Below are positions 1-6,698 of a DNA stretch of 8,661 nucleotides, piece by piece. Every line of letters starts with the position of its first letter. The first letter of the stretch is position 1. The DNA comes from an uncultured Clostridia bacterium (GTDB lineage: Bacteria; Bacillota; Clostridia; Christensenellales; Pumilibacteraceae), in the NCBI GenBank assembly GCA_947627075.1, contig CANQUR010000064.1, positions 1 through 8,661 on the forward strand. Reading direction: 5' to 3'. Both the position numbers and the translations under genes were made by a program. The notes below the pieces were generated by a model. The model did no database searches. It worked only from the letters and a program-made list of their open reading frames with translations, and was not told where the DNA came from.

Positions 1-389
1 CACGAAAAATGGTCACCGAGTGGGGCATGAGCGATTTGGGTCCCGTTTACTATGGGACAGATCACGAGATATTCCTTGGCAGAGATTACGGCGCAAGCCA
101 TGCTTACTCCGAGGATATGGCGGCGAAGATCGACGGCGAAGTCAATCGCCTTGTAGAGGAAGCTCACAAGAAGGCAAAAGAGATCATCTCCGCCAATATG
201 GATAAGATGGACACCATGGTTAGAGTGCTTATAGAATGCGAGACTATATATGCCGAAGAAGTTCAAATGATAATGAACGGCGCTTCGGCTACCGAAGTCA
301 AACAATCTTTGGAAAAGCGCTATGCCGATAAAAACACAAAAAACGACTTGAACGATAAGTCGTCGACAGGAGAAAATCAAAATGAGTAA
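1..389 (+). CDS. ftsH: ATP-dependent zinc metalloprotease FtsH, C-terminal part (5' end outside window)
   Basis: FtsH is a membrane-anchored AAA+ protease that forms hexamers and degrades misfolded membrane proteins and short-lived regulators. Only the end of its helical protease domain is in the window. The reading frame is open from base 3 and begins RKMVTEWGMSDLGPV, the hallmark segment that follows the third zinc ligand in FtsH. It continues with FLGRD, then YSEDMAAKIDGEVNRLVEEA and the ETIYAEEVQMIM helix, all in the usual FtsH order. The AAA+ module and the HExxH zinc site would lie upstream. The last ~35 residues form a hydrophilic, low-complexity tail rich in K, N, D and S, as is common and poorly conserved in this family. 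The stop codon overlaps the next start (ATGAGTAA), so the two genes are translationally coupled. Identification is secure; the ATG at base 9 is an internal Met, not the start. Confidence 0.96.
   Translation, partial: RKMVTEWGMSDLGPVYYGTDHEIFLGRDYGASHAYSEDMAAKIDGEVNRLVEEAHKKAKEIISANMDKMDTMVRVLIECETIYAEEVQMIMNGASATEVKQSLEKRYADKNTKNDLNDKSSTGENQNE
368..373 (+). promoter_or_regulatory. Shine-Dalgarno site inside the ftsH 3' end
   Basis: AGGAGA lies within the last ftsH codons, 8 nt before the ATG at 382. It picks that ATG over the in-frame ATG at 391, which would be too far away. Confidence 0.75.
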
Positions 390-1050
390 GATGAAAAAAA
401 TTATTTGGATACCTATCCTAATAGTAGCTATCATTGCGGTAGCGGTGCTTGTATTGAGCTTGATCAAGGTAGATCCGTTTGAGACCACTTTCGGTGGGTA
501 TTCCGAAGCTTGGCTTTGGGTGGACGGAAGTCCATATGCAAGCAAGGTAGAGGGCGATGTGGACTTTACCGAAAAGACGATCGAGGACGGGCTTGCTACG
601 ACAAAGTTCAGCGTTATGCAATCAATTCTCGAAGGCAGATTGGGATATAAGCCGAGATTTCAAACCAACACCGATGGCGAAAAGGTCACGATCGACGCCG
701 AGACCATCATAAGCTATTCGCAGGAAAGCGGCACATATATGCTCAAATTCTTCTATGATGACATGAAGACCATAGAGGTTGACGGCGAAGGCATCGATTT
801 CGATCGCGTTATTTTGATAGTGAGCGAAAGCAACGGCGAGATACGTGAGATGACCTGTATTCCGTATTGCAACGAATGCGTTTATAACGAGTCGTATGAG
901 CTGAACAATGAAGAAAGTGAATTTGTTCATAAAAAAGACGAAAGAGGCGATATCATCCATACAGGTCATGATAATTACAAGGCACCCGTCTTGACTGTAA
1001 AAATGATCACTTCGAAATTGATGAATGCATTGGACGAATTCTTGGATTAA
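382..1050 (+). CDS. Unrecognised single-pass membrane protein translationally coupled to ftsH
   Basis: I do not recognise this 222-residue protein. It has a short basic N-terminus (MSKMKK) and then one strong hydrophobic helix at about residues 7-28, with no obvious signal-peptidase or lipobox site, so it is probably a signal anchor. By the positive-inside rule the remaining ~190 residues should face the outside of the membrane. That domain is acidic and mixed alpha/beta in character, with several short hydrophobic strands such as DRVILIVSES at 141-150. It carries three closely spaced cysteines (C159, C163, C166; C-x3-C-x2-C), which could form a disulfide or bind metal. The C-terminus ends in an amphipathic helix (about 205-222). 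The start overlaps the ftsH stop by 8 bp and has its own AGGAGA site, so it is probably made alongside FtsH. A partner, adaptor or substrate role is inference from position only. Confidence 0.85.
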   Translation: MSKMKKIIWIPILIVAIIAVAVLVLSLIKVDPFETTFGGYSEAWLWVDGSPYASKVEGDVDFTEKTIEDGLATTKFSVMQSILEGRLGYKPRFQTNTDGEKVTIDAETIISYSQESGTYMLKFFYDDMKTIEVDGEGIDFDRVILIVSESNGEIREMTCIPYCNECVYNESYELNNEESEFVHKKDERGDIIHTGHDNYKAPVLTVKMITSKLMNALDEFLD

Positions 1051-1078
1051 TTGACTATTTTCCGAAAGAGCGGATGAT
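1051..1078 (+). promoter_or_regulatory. Weak candidate promoter overlapping the terminator
   Basis: TTGACT (1051-1056) is one base from the consensus -35. GATGAT (1073-1078), 16 bp further on, matches TATAAT at 4 of 6 positions. Transcription would start near 1085, inside the 3' arm of the terminator stem, giving the permease gene a leader of under 20 nt. It is the only promoter-like pair I see before the ATG at 1102. The -10 match is poor, so this is tentative. Confidence 0.3.
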
Positions 1079-1092
1079 TTCCGCTCTTTTTT
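1065..1092 (+). terminator. Rho-independent terminator after the ftsH unit
   Basis: A perfect 10-bp stem, AAAGAGCGGA (1065-1074) pairing with TCCGCTCTTT (1080-1089), has a 5-nt loop TGATT and runs into six T's (1087-1092). It begins 14 bp after the stop of the 222-residue gene, the standard position for ending the ftsH transcript. The next gene starts only 9 bp beyond the T tract. Confidence 0.9.
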
Positions 1093-1101
1093 GCTTTAGT
1101 T

Positions 1102-2400
1102 ATGTGGTTGGTTCTTATTATAGGGATAGCTGTTTGCCTCGGCATAATAATAAGCGTTTTGTTTTTGCCGGAAGTGAGAATAGGCAAGATAAGATTCGCA
1201 CCCTATTGGGTCATAGCGCTTTTGGGTGCTGTGGCAATGATAGCTTGCGGCGGGGTGAGCTTGCAAACTTTGGCGGCTCGATTGACCGAAAATACATCGG
1301 TAAATCCGCTCAAGATCCTCGCGATATTCTTCGGAATGACTGCTTTGTCTATCTTTTTGGACGAAGCGGGTTTTTTTGCTTATCTTGCGTCGGTAGCGCT
1401 TAACAAGGCGAACAAGAGTCAAAGCAAGCTGTTTACCGTATTCTATTTCATGGTGGCGATCCTTACGATCTTCACTTCCAACGACATAATTATCTTGACG
1501 TTCACGCCGTTTATCCTGTATTTTTGTCGCAATGCCGGGATAAATTGCAAGCCGTACCTTATAGCCGAATTTGCAGCGGCAAATACTTTCAGCATGTTGC
1601 TCATAATAGGTAATCCGACAAACATCTATCTTGCCGCGGGGCAGGATTTTATGCACTACGCTTCGGTAATGGCGCTGCCGGCACTGCTTACGGGGCTTTC
1701 TTGCTTTTTCCTTATCAAAAGATTGTTCAAAAAGAGTCTGTCCGAGCCGATAAACGGGAACGGAAGAACAGTTCCCATAAAGGATAAACCGCTTGCCTTT
1801 ACCGCACTCTCGCTTCTTTGCGTGTGCACCGTCTTGCTTGCCGTATCGAGCTATATCGACGGATTGGAAATGTGGTACATAGCGCTCGGAGGGGGAGGAG
1901 CGATAACGCTTTTCGCTTGTATCTACGGCGCTGTAAAAGGGAGAGCTGTCTTTGCTCTTCGCGGCATTAAGCGAATACCTTGGCAACTTGCGCCCTTTCT
2001 GCTATCCATGTTAACTATCGTGACCGCGCTTGGGGATATAGGCGTGACGAACGCGATTGCATCCTTCTTGAATGCGGGCGACTTTTCGATATTGACATAT
2101 CTTGCGGCGTCGGTGATAGGCGCAAATCTTCTCAACAACATTCCCATGAGCGTTTTGTTCGGAACGGTGCTTAACGGAGCAAGCGAAGGAGCTTTGTTCG
2201 CCACTGTCATAGGAAGCAATATAGGAGCATTGCTTACTTCGGTGGGAGCGCTTGCCGGCATAATGTGGAGCAATATGCTCAAAAGAGAAAATGTAAATTA
2301 CGGTTTTAAGGAATTCGTAAAATACGGCGCGTTATTGGTGGTTGTGGCATTGCCCGCCGCCGCAATCGGATTGTATTTTTCACTCTATGTGCTATTTTAG
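1102..2400 (+). CDS. ArsB/NhaD-superfamily ion permease
   Basis: This 432-residue integral membrane protein has about 11-12 hydrophobic segments, typical of the ion-transporter superfamily that includes ArsB, NhaD and CitMHS/SLC13 permeases. The best markers are ArsB-like: LDEAGFFAYLA (86-96), TSNDIIILTFTP (125-136, cf. the ANDGAALILTP segment of ArsB), ANLLNNIPMS (341-350), and GSNIGALLTSVGALAGIMW (371-389). Between them GNPTNI (170-175) sits where ArsB has SNLVNI and looks more like the GTPPN motif of SLC13 carriers. The substrate could be arsenite/antimonite, sodium/proton or an organic anion. No arsR, arsC or arsA is adjacent, so arsenite export is not supported by context. A central hydrophilic loop (about 207-230) separates two halves. 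The first possible start in frame is the ATG at 1102, because a stop lies at 1075. It gives a normal first helix but has no Shine-Dalgarno site, unlike every other gene here. Confidence 0.88.
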   Translation: MWLVLIIGIAVCLGIIISVLFLPEVRIGKIRFAPYWVIALLGAVAMIACGGVSLQTLAARLTENTSVNPLKILAIFFGMTALSIFLDEAGFFAYLASVALNKANKSQSKLFTVFYFMVAILTIFTSNDIIILTFTPFILYFCRNAGINCKPYLIAEFAAANTFSMLLIIGNPTNIYLAAGQDFMHYASVMALPALLTGLSCFFLIKRLFKKSLSEPINGNGRTVPIKDKPLAFTALSLLCVCTVLLAVSSYIDGLEMWYIALGGGGAITLFACIYGAVKGRAVFALRGIKRIPWQLAPFLLSMLTIVTALGDIGVTNAIASFLNAGDFSILTYLAASVIGANLLNNIPMSVLFGTVLNGASEGALFATVIGSNIGALLTSVGALAGIMWSNMLKRENVNYGFKEFVKYGALLVVVALPAAAIGLYFSLYVLF

Positions 2401-2475
2401 ACAGGGACAAATGAGCATATGTATCATATAAAACGATTTTGTTAATATGAATGTGCATATGTTGCACTTGCAAAA

Positions 2476-2481
2476 GATAAT
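2476..2481 (+). promoter_or_regulatory. Candidate -10 element for the exchanger gene
   Basis: GATAAT matches the -10 consensus at 5 of 6 positions and lies 38 bp before the ATG at 2520. The matching -35 is poor (TGTGCA at 2452-2457, 18-bp spacing, 3 of 6). That -35 overlaps the GTGCA/TGCAC dyad, which would suit a regulated promoter. The assignment is tentative. Confidence 0.35.
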
Positions 2482-2505
2482 TTCTTGAGCCGAAATATTC
2501 GAACC

Positions 2506-2512
2506 AAAGAGG
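2506..2512 (+). promoter_or_regulatory. Shine-Dalgarno site of the exchanger gene
   Basis: AAAGAGG ends 7 nt before the ATG at 2520 and fixes that start codon. Confidence 0.7.
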
Positions 2513-2519
2513 TTTTATC

Positions 2520-3521
2520 ATGTTTGACACTATAATGTTATTTGTATTCGGGCTGGTATTGCTCATAAAAGGCGGCGATTGGTTTGTAGACAGCGCAAGC
2601 AATATCGCGCGCCGCTTCCATGTGCCCGAAATTTTGATAGGCGCTACGATCGTTTCGATAGGAACGACATTGCCCGAGGTCATGGTCTCGGCAGGCTCGG
2701 CGCTCGAAGGAAACGGCGGTTTGGCTTACGGGAATGCCATAGGTTCCATTATATGCAACACTGCGCTCATTGCCGCCCTTACGATCGCAATAAGGTCTCA
2801 ACAGGTGGATCGCAAAACCTTTACCATGCCCGTGATATTCTTCTTTATCGCTGCGATCATATATATGATTTCCGCATACGTGTTCGGAAAGTTCACGTTG
2901 ACGATAGGCATAATATTGCTTTCGCTTTTTGTGATATACATGGTGTTTACTGTTGTAAATGCTTTCAAGATAGGAAAAAGAGAGCAAAAAACCGACCTCG
3001 AGATCGATGAGACCGAAGTTGAAACGGGAAAAAAAGGAAACGGAAGGGGCGAGATAGCAAAGGATGTGGTCTTGCTCATAGTCGGGGCGGCGCTCATCGC
3101 GCTCGGTTCGAGGCTTCTTGTCGACAACGGTATCAAGATCGCGGAATGGCTCAAGGTACCGTCTTCGGTAATAGGACTTACATTCGTGGCGATAGGAACT
3201 TCGCTCCCCGAGCTTGTGACGGCGATAACCGCGCTTGTAAAAAAGCACGGAGCGCTTTCGCTCGGTAACATAATAGGGGCGAATCTGTTCAACCTCGTCC
3301 TTGTGAGCGGAGTGTCCATTGTCATATCTCCGTTCTCCGTACCCGTCGGCAATACGATAATGGGCATCAATTCCACGCTCATCCTCGATCTGCCGATAAT
3401 GCTTCTCGTAATGATGCTTTTGACATTGCCACCCATAATTCGCGGCAAAATTTCCCGTTGGCAAGGCTTTGTCTTACTCGCGATATATGCGGCGTTTTTC
3501 GCCGTCCAATTCATATTGTAA
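2520..3521 (+). CDS. Calcium/sodium:cation antiporter, CaCA family (YrbG-like)
   Basis: This 333-residue membrane protein exchanges cations, in this family usually Ca2+ against Na+ or H+, across the cytoplasmic membrane. It shows the two inverted alpha-repeats that define the CaCA superfamily. Alpha-1 is GATIVSIGTTLPE (41-53) followed by GNAIGSIICN (71-80). Alpha-2 is GLTFVAIGTSLPE (219-231) followed by GNIIGANLFN (249-258). The cation-binding glutamates E53 and E231 are both present, as are N80 and N258 at the neighbouring coordination positions, so the protein should be active. About ten hydrophobic helices are visible, split 5+5 by a charged cytoplasmic loop (about 151-180) rich in K, E and D. 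The loop is short, without the large Ca2+-sensing domain of animal NCX proteins. Length is normal for bacterial YrbG-type exchangers. It probably forms its own transcription unit. The exact ion pair cannot be deduced. Confidence 0.93.
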   Translation: MFDTIMLFVFGLVLLIKGGDWFVDSASNIARRFHVPEILIGATIVSIGTTLPEVMVSAGSALEGNGGLAYGNAIGSIICNTALIAALTIAIRSQQVDRKTFTMPVIFFFIAAIIYMISAYVFGKFTLTIGIILLSLFVIYMVFTVVNAFKIGKREQKTDLEIDETEVETGKKGNGRGEIAKDVVLLIVGAALIALGSRLLVDNGIKIAEWLKVPSSVIGLTFVAIGTSLPELVTAITALVKKHGALSLGNIIGANLFNLVLVSGVSIVISPFSVPVGNTIMGINSTLILDLPIMLLVMMLLTLPPIIRGKISRWQGFVLLAIYAAFFAVQFIL

Positions 3522-3554
3522 GAGATCTCGTGTTTCGACCTTATAAACAAAAAG

Positions 3555-3586
3555 ATTTTCGATTTCTTTTTCGAAAATAATTTTTT
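3555..3586 (+). terminator. Weak AT-rich terminator-like hairpin after the exchanger gene
   Basis: ATTTTCGA (3555-3562) pairs with TCGAAAAT (3571-3578) around an 8-nt T-rich loop. Two A's and a run of six T's (3581-3586) follow. Only two of the eight pairs are G-C, so the stem is weak. Its place, between the exchanger stop and the next promoter, fits a terminator. Confidence 0.45.
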
Positions 3587-3589
3587 CAG

Positions 3590-3618
3590 TTGTAATATTC
3601 TGTAAATTGTGCTATAAT
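3590..3618 (+). promoter_or_regulatory. Strong sigma-A type promoter with extended -10
   Basis: TTGTAA (3590-3595) is a -35 matching 4 of 6 consensus bases. A spacer of exactly 17 bp leads to a perfect TATAAT (3613-3618). The TGC just before it (3610-3612) makes an extended -10. AT-rich sequence upstream (3541-3586) may act as an UP element. Transcription should start near 3625, leaving a leader of about 20 nt that holds little beyond the ribosome-binding site. It should drive the SNF2-htpG-pyrR run. No CIRCE or other heat-shock operator is visible around it. Confidence 0.85.
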
Positions 3619-3633
3619 ATTCTTTCAGCCAAA

Positions 3634-3639
3634 AGGAGG
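3634..3639 (+). promoter_or_regulatory. Shine-Dalgarno site of the SNF2 gene
   Basis: A perfect AGGAGG within AAAAGGAGGA lies 5 nt before the ATG at 3645 and fixes that start. Confidence 0.85.
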
Positions 3640-3644
3640 AATCT

Positions 3645-6600
3645 ATGCCCGATTTCGAATCACTATACAGCGAAAGCCAAGCGAATGCGTTTACATCGGC
3701 AAAAAAACGTTTTTACGATAATAAGGTAAGCGGCATAACCGAAACCGTGGCAGGCGGCAAGACTATCATTTCCGCGATCGTTCACGGACACAGAGATTAC
3801 AATACGAAGATCGTCTTTGACGAGCAAGGCGGCTTGTATGATTATTCATGCGACTGCGTCGGCTTTAATTTGAACGACGGTCCGTGCAAGCATATAATAG
3901 CTACGGCATTGACCTATGAGGAAAAAAATCCTCAAAGGGAAATTTCATCAAAAAAATTCATCTCGGACGGGTGCGTATCCGGACTTATAAGTTCATATTC
4001 GAAATTGAGACGCTCGAGGATATTGCGAGAGGATGTTCCCGTCACAATAAAGCCTATTTTGGGGCTTATGGGAGACGATTCGCTTACTTTGCGATTTACC
4101 ATAGGGCAAAAACGGATGTACAAGCTTAAGGATCTGCCCGAATTTTGCGCTACCGTAAGCAATATGCAATATCATCGATACGGAGCGACGCTGGCATTCG
4201 AACATTCAATAGATAATTTCGACGAAGGAAGCCGTGCGCTTGTGTCGTTTATCGTCAGAACGATGAGGGAAAAAAATGACGTCGATAAAGACGTGATAAG
4301 GTTGACCGCGTCCGATTTCGACGATTTCGTGGATGTTTACGACGGGCTGATCGAGGTTGAGGAAAGCGGAGCAAGCGAGGGAATGAGGCAGTTGATTCGT
4401 GCATCCGATATGCTTAAAGCCGAGATAAACGTTCAATCCGTCGAAGGCGGATTTTCGGTGAGCTCGAACTTGGAGCCGTTCAGACTTCTTTCGGGCAAAA
4501 GGTTCGACTATATAATGACCTCCGGTAGGATATATCGAGTCACGGACGATTTTGTGATCTCGTCGTATAAATTGCTGAATTTGTTGAATTCCCGTCAAAA
4601 GATCTTTGTAAGCGAAAGCGATATAGGCAGATTTTACAGCAACGTTTTGTGTGAAGCCGAAAGGTTTTCGATCATAAAAAGCGAAGTCGACCTCTCGGGC
4701 TATATGGTCCCTCCGTTAAAGGCTTCTCTTTATCTCGACCGCGACGGCGCCGTAGTGAACGGCAGACTCGAATGCTTTTACGGAGAGGACGAGGCGGATA
4801 TTTTTGCAGAGCCCTTCGGAGAACGCGACTATGAGACAGAGGAAGCGCTCAAAGAATGTCTGTCCGAATACTTCCCGCATTTTCCGCATTTGTTGCTCGA
4901 TACCGATGACGCCATATATACGCTTCTTACCGAGGGCGTGCGTAAGCTCCGTCGATTATGCGCAGTTTATATGACTGCCGAAATGAATAAGATAGCGATC
5001 AGAAAGCCGCCCGGCATAAAGGTCGGAGTCAAGCTTTCGGGCGATCTCATAAGCATAGACCTTTATGACGACGATTATACTCAAGAGGAACTGCTCAAGA
5101 TAATCGGCGCTTCTCAAACCAAAAAATATATACGCTTGGGCGACAATTTTATAGATATAGACGATCCGGGATTAAGAGCGCTGTCCGAGGTCATAGGATT
5201 GAAAGGCTCGCTCGAGCTGCCGGCGTATTATGCGCCCCATGTGGCAAATCAACTCGAGGATTATTACGATCTGAATGCAACCGATTGCAAAAAGTTTATG
5301 GAATCGGATAATGCCGTAGCTCCGCCTTCGGAACTCGACGATATTCTTCGACCATATCAAAAGACGGGATTGAACTGGCTTTCCGCGCTCAAAAACAACG
5401 GCTTCGGCGGTATACTTGCCGATGATATGGGGCTCGGAAAGAGCATACAGATAATAGCGTTGATACTCGCTTACAAGCTCAAAACGATAATCGTTTGTCC
5501 GACTACTCTTATCCTAAATTGGAAGAACGAATTCAAAAAATTTGCGCCGTCTTTGAAGGTCTTGTGCGTCATGGGCGGACAGGAGGAACGGGTAAAGTTG
5601 GTTTCGAGCATAGGCGATCATGACGTAGTTATAACGTCCTACGAGCTTATAAGGCGGGATATAGAATTATATGATATGGATTTCGATCTTGCCGTTATAG
5701 ACGAGGCGCAGTTTATAAAAAATCCCGAGACCAAAAATTCCAAGGCGGTCAAGCGACTCAAAAGCAAGCATAGATTCGCCTTAACGGGTACGCCCATCGA
5801 AAACAGCCTTTCGGAGCTGTGGTCGATATTCGATTTCTTGATGCCTGGATACCTTTTCGACTATGCAAAGTTCAAGGAAAAGTTCGAGATCAGAATAGTA
5901 AACGGAGAAAGAGCGGCAGCGGAGGAACTCCGAAAACTCGTCATGCCGTTTATTTTGCGCAGATTGAAATCGGATGTGCTTCGCGAGCTTCCCGCAAAGA
6001 CCGAAACAGATATAGTTTTGCCTCTCGAAGGAGAACAAGCCGACGGCTACAAGGCTCATCTTGCGCTTATTCGCAAGAGCATACTTTCGGATCCGTCTAT
6101 AAACAAGATAACGGTGCTTTCCATGATATCGCGTTTGAGGCGCATTTGTTGCGATCCTTCGCTTGAGATAGCGGGATATAAGGGCAATTCGGTCAAACTC
6201 GACGCCTGTATGCAGCTTGTGGATTCCGCGATAAAGGGCGGACACAAGACGCTTATTTTTTCGCAATACACTTCTATGCTCGATATAATAAGGTCGAATC
6301 TATTGAGCCGCGGAATAACCAATTATATGCTTACGGGCGAGACTCCAAAAACCGAACGCATGAAGTTCGTAAATCGATTCAACCGAGACGATACGCAGGT
6401 GTTTTTGATATCGCTCAGAGCCGGAGGCACGGGGCTCAATCTTACGGGCGCAGACGTAGTCATACACTATGATCCCTGGTGGAATTTGTCGGTCATGAAT
6501 CAAGCCACCGACCGAGCTCACCGCATAGGACAGCAAAGGTCGGTACAGGTGTATTCCTTGCTTATCGAGGGCACATTGGAGCAAAAGATCTTGGAACTTC

Positions 6601-6677
6601 AAAAGCGCAAGGCAAAACTCTCGGGTCTTATAGAGGACAATTTGGAAATTAACGAACTTTTATCGCTTATAAAATAA
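3645..6677 (+). CDS. SNF2-family DNA-dependent ATPase with N-terminal SWIM zinc finger
   Basis: This 1010-residue protein is a Swi2/Snf2-type ATPase, a class that translocates on double-stranded DNA and displaces or remodels bound proteins rather than unwinding strands. A SWIM zinc finger lies at the N-terminus (C69-x-C71-x9-C81-x-H83). A long middle region (about 110-550) is poorly conserved and corresponds in position to the bacterial SNF2-associated domain. The ATPase core has all expected motifs: I, DDMGLGKS (593-600); Ia, PTTLILNW (619-626); II, DEAQ (686-689); III, LTGTPIEN (713-720); IV, TLIFSQYTSMLD (869-880); V, SLRAGGTGLNLTGAD (923-937); VI, QATDRAHRIGQQR (953-965). No key residue is missing. 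The architecture and length match Bacillota SNF2 proteins such as B. subtilis YwqA, whose role is not well defined. Suggested roles are transcription recycling or DNA repair, by analogy with RapA. It is the first gene of the run, with htpG 21 bp downstream. Confidence 0.95.
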   Translation: MPDFESLYSESQANAFTSAKKRFYDNKVSGITETVAGGKTIISAIVHGHRDYNTKIVFDEQGGLYDYSCDCVGFNLNDGPCKHIIATALTYEEKNPQREISSKKFISDGCVSGLISSYSKLRRSRILREDVPVTIKPILGLMGDDSLTLRFTIGQKRMYKLKDLPEFCATVSNMQYHRYGATLAFEHSIDNFDEGSRALVSFIVRTMREKNDVDKDVIRLTASDFDDFVDVYDGLIEVEESGASEGMRQLIRASDMLKAEINVQSVEGGFSVSSNLEPFRLLSGKRFDYIMTSGRIYRVTDDFVISSYKLLNLLNSRQKIFVSESDIGRFYSNVLCEAERFSIIKSEVDLSGYMVPPLKASLYLDRDGAVVNGRLECFYGEDEADIFAEPFGERDYETEEALKECLSEYFPHFPHLLLDTDDAIYTLLTEGVRKLRRLCAVYMTAEMNKIAIRKPPGIKVGVKLSGDLISIDLYDDDYTQEELLKIIGASQTKKYIRLGDNFIDIDDPGLRALSEVIGLKGSLELPAYYAPHVANQLEDYYDLNATDCKKFMESDNAVAPPSELDDILRPYQKTGLNWLSALKNNGFGGILADDMGLGKSIQIIALILAYKLKTIIVCPTTLILNWKNEFKKFAPSLKVLCVMGGQEERVKLVSSIGDHDVVITSYELIRRDIELYDMDFDLAVIDEAQFIKNPETKNSKAVKRLKSKHRFALTGTPIENSLSELWSIFDFLMPGYLFDYAKFKEKFEIRIVNGERAAAEELRKLVMPFILRRLKSDVLRELPAKTETDIVLPLEGEQADGYKAHLALIRKSILSDPSINKITVLSMISRLRRICCDPSLEIAGYKGNSVKLDACMQLVDSAIKGGHKTLIFSQYTSMLDIIRSNLLSRGITNYMLTGETPKTERMKFVNRFNRDDTQVFLISLRAGGTGLNLTGADVVIHYDPWWNLSVMNQATDRAHRIGQQRSVQVYSLLIEGTLEQKILELQKRKAKLSGLIEDNLEINELLSLIK

Positions 6678-6683
6678 AATTCG

Positions 6684-6691
6684 AAAGGAGA
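6684..6691 (+). promoter_or_regulatory. Shine-Dalgarno site of htpG
   Basis: AAAGGAGA ends 7 nt before the ATG at 6699, within the 21-bp gap after the SNF2 stop. TATAAA at 6668-6673 is -10-like but has no good -35 at proper spacing, so I do not call a promoter here. Confidence 0.8.
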
Positions 6692-6698
6692 TACAAAT

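Larger units (their letters stand above)
2401..2519 (+). other. AT-rich intergenic region with repeats and dyads
   Basis: This 119-bp gap contains two exact GCATATGT copies starting 40 bp apart (2415-2422 and 2455-2462). Between them is an imperfect AT-rich dyad, CATAT (2425-2429) with ATATG (2445-2449). A second short dyad, GTGCA-TATGT-TGCAC (2453-2467), overlaps the right copy. No stem is followed by a T tract, so I see no standard terminator for the upstream permease gene. The repeats could be protein-binding sites for controlling the exchanger gene, but AT-rich sequence often makes such short matches by chance. Confidence 0.4.

Noticed and set aside
1074..1403. 109-codon + strand frame beginning in the terminator loop
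   Set aside because: It overlaps the permease in another frame, has no family resemblance, and its ATG-like start falls within the terminator hairpin.
1096..1986. 296-codon open frame on the - strand opposite the permease
   Set aside because: Translation is rich in R, S, Y and K with no domain or membrane pattern, and the + strand frame is a clear transporter.
2401..2519. Possible yybP-ykoY (Mn2+) riboswitch before a cation exchanger
   Set aside because: I could not find the conserved paired loops or a following expression-platform terminator, and the likely transcript leader is under 40 nt.
3029..3035. Run of seven A's flanked by GAAACGG repeats within the exchanger gene, as a possible slippage site
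   Set aside because: The frame is intact and encodes the variable charged cytoplasmic loop. Nothing in the alternative frames would make a sensible product.
2538..3464. 308-codon open frame on the - strand opposite the exchanger
   Set aside because: It is a composition shadow of the alpha-repeat exchanger gene, very rich in R, Y, H and E, with no motif.
1102..3521. Arsenic-resistance or defence island reading of the two transporter genes
   Set aside because: No ArsR, ArsC, ArsA or defence-type genes are present, and both genes look like housekeeping ion transporters.
3703..3714. Perfect palindrome AAAAACGTTTTT near the start of the SNF2 gene
   Set aside because: It encodes ordinary Lys-Arg-Phe codons and has no loop or T tract. 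A short AT-rich palindrome is expected by chance.
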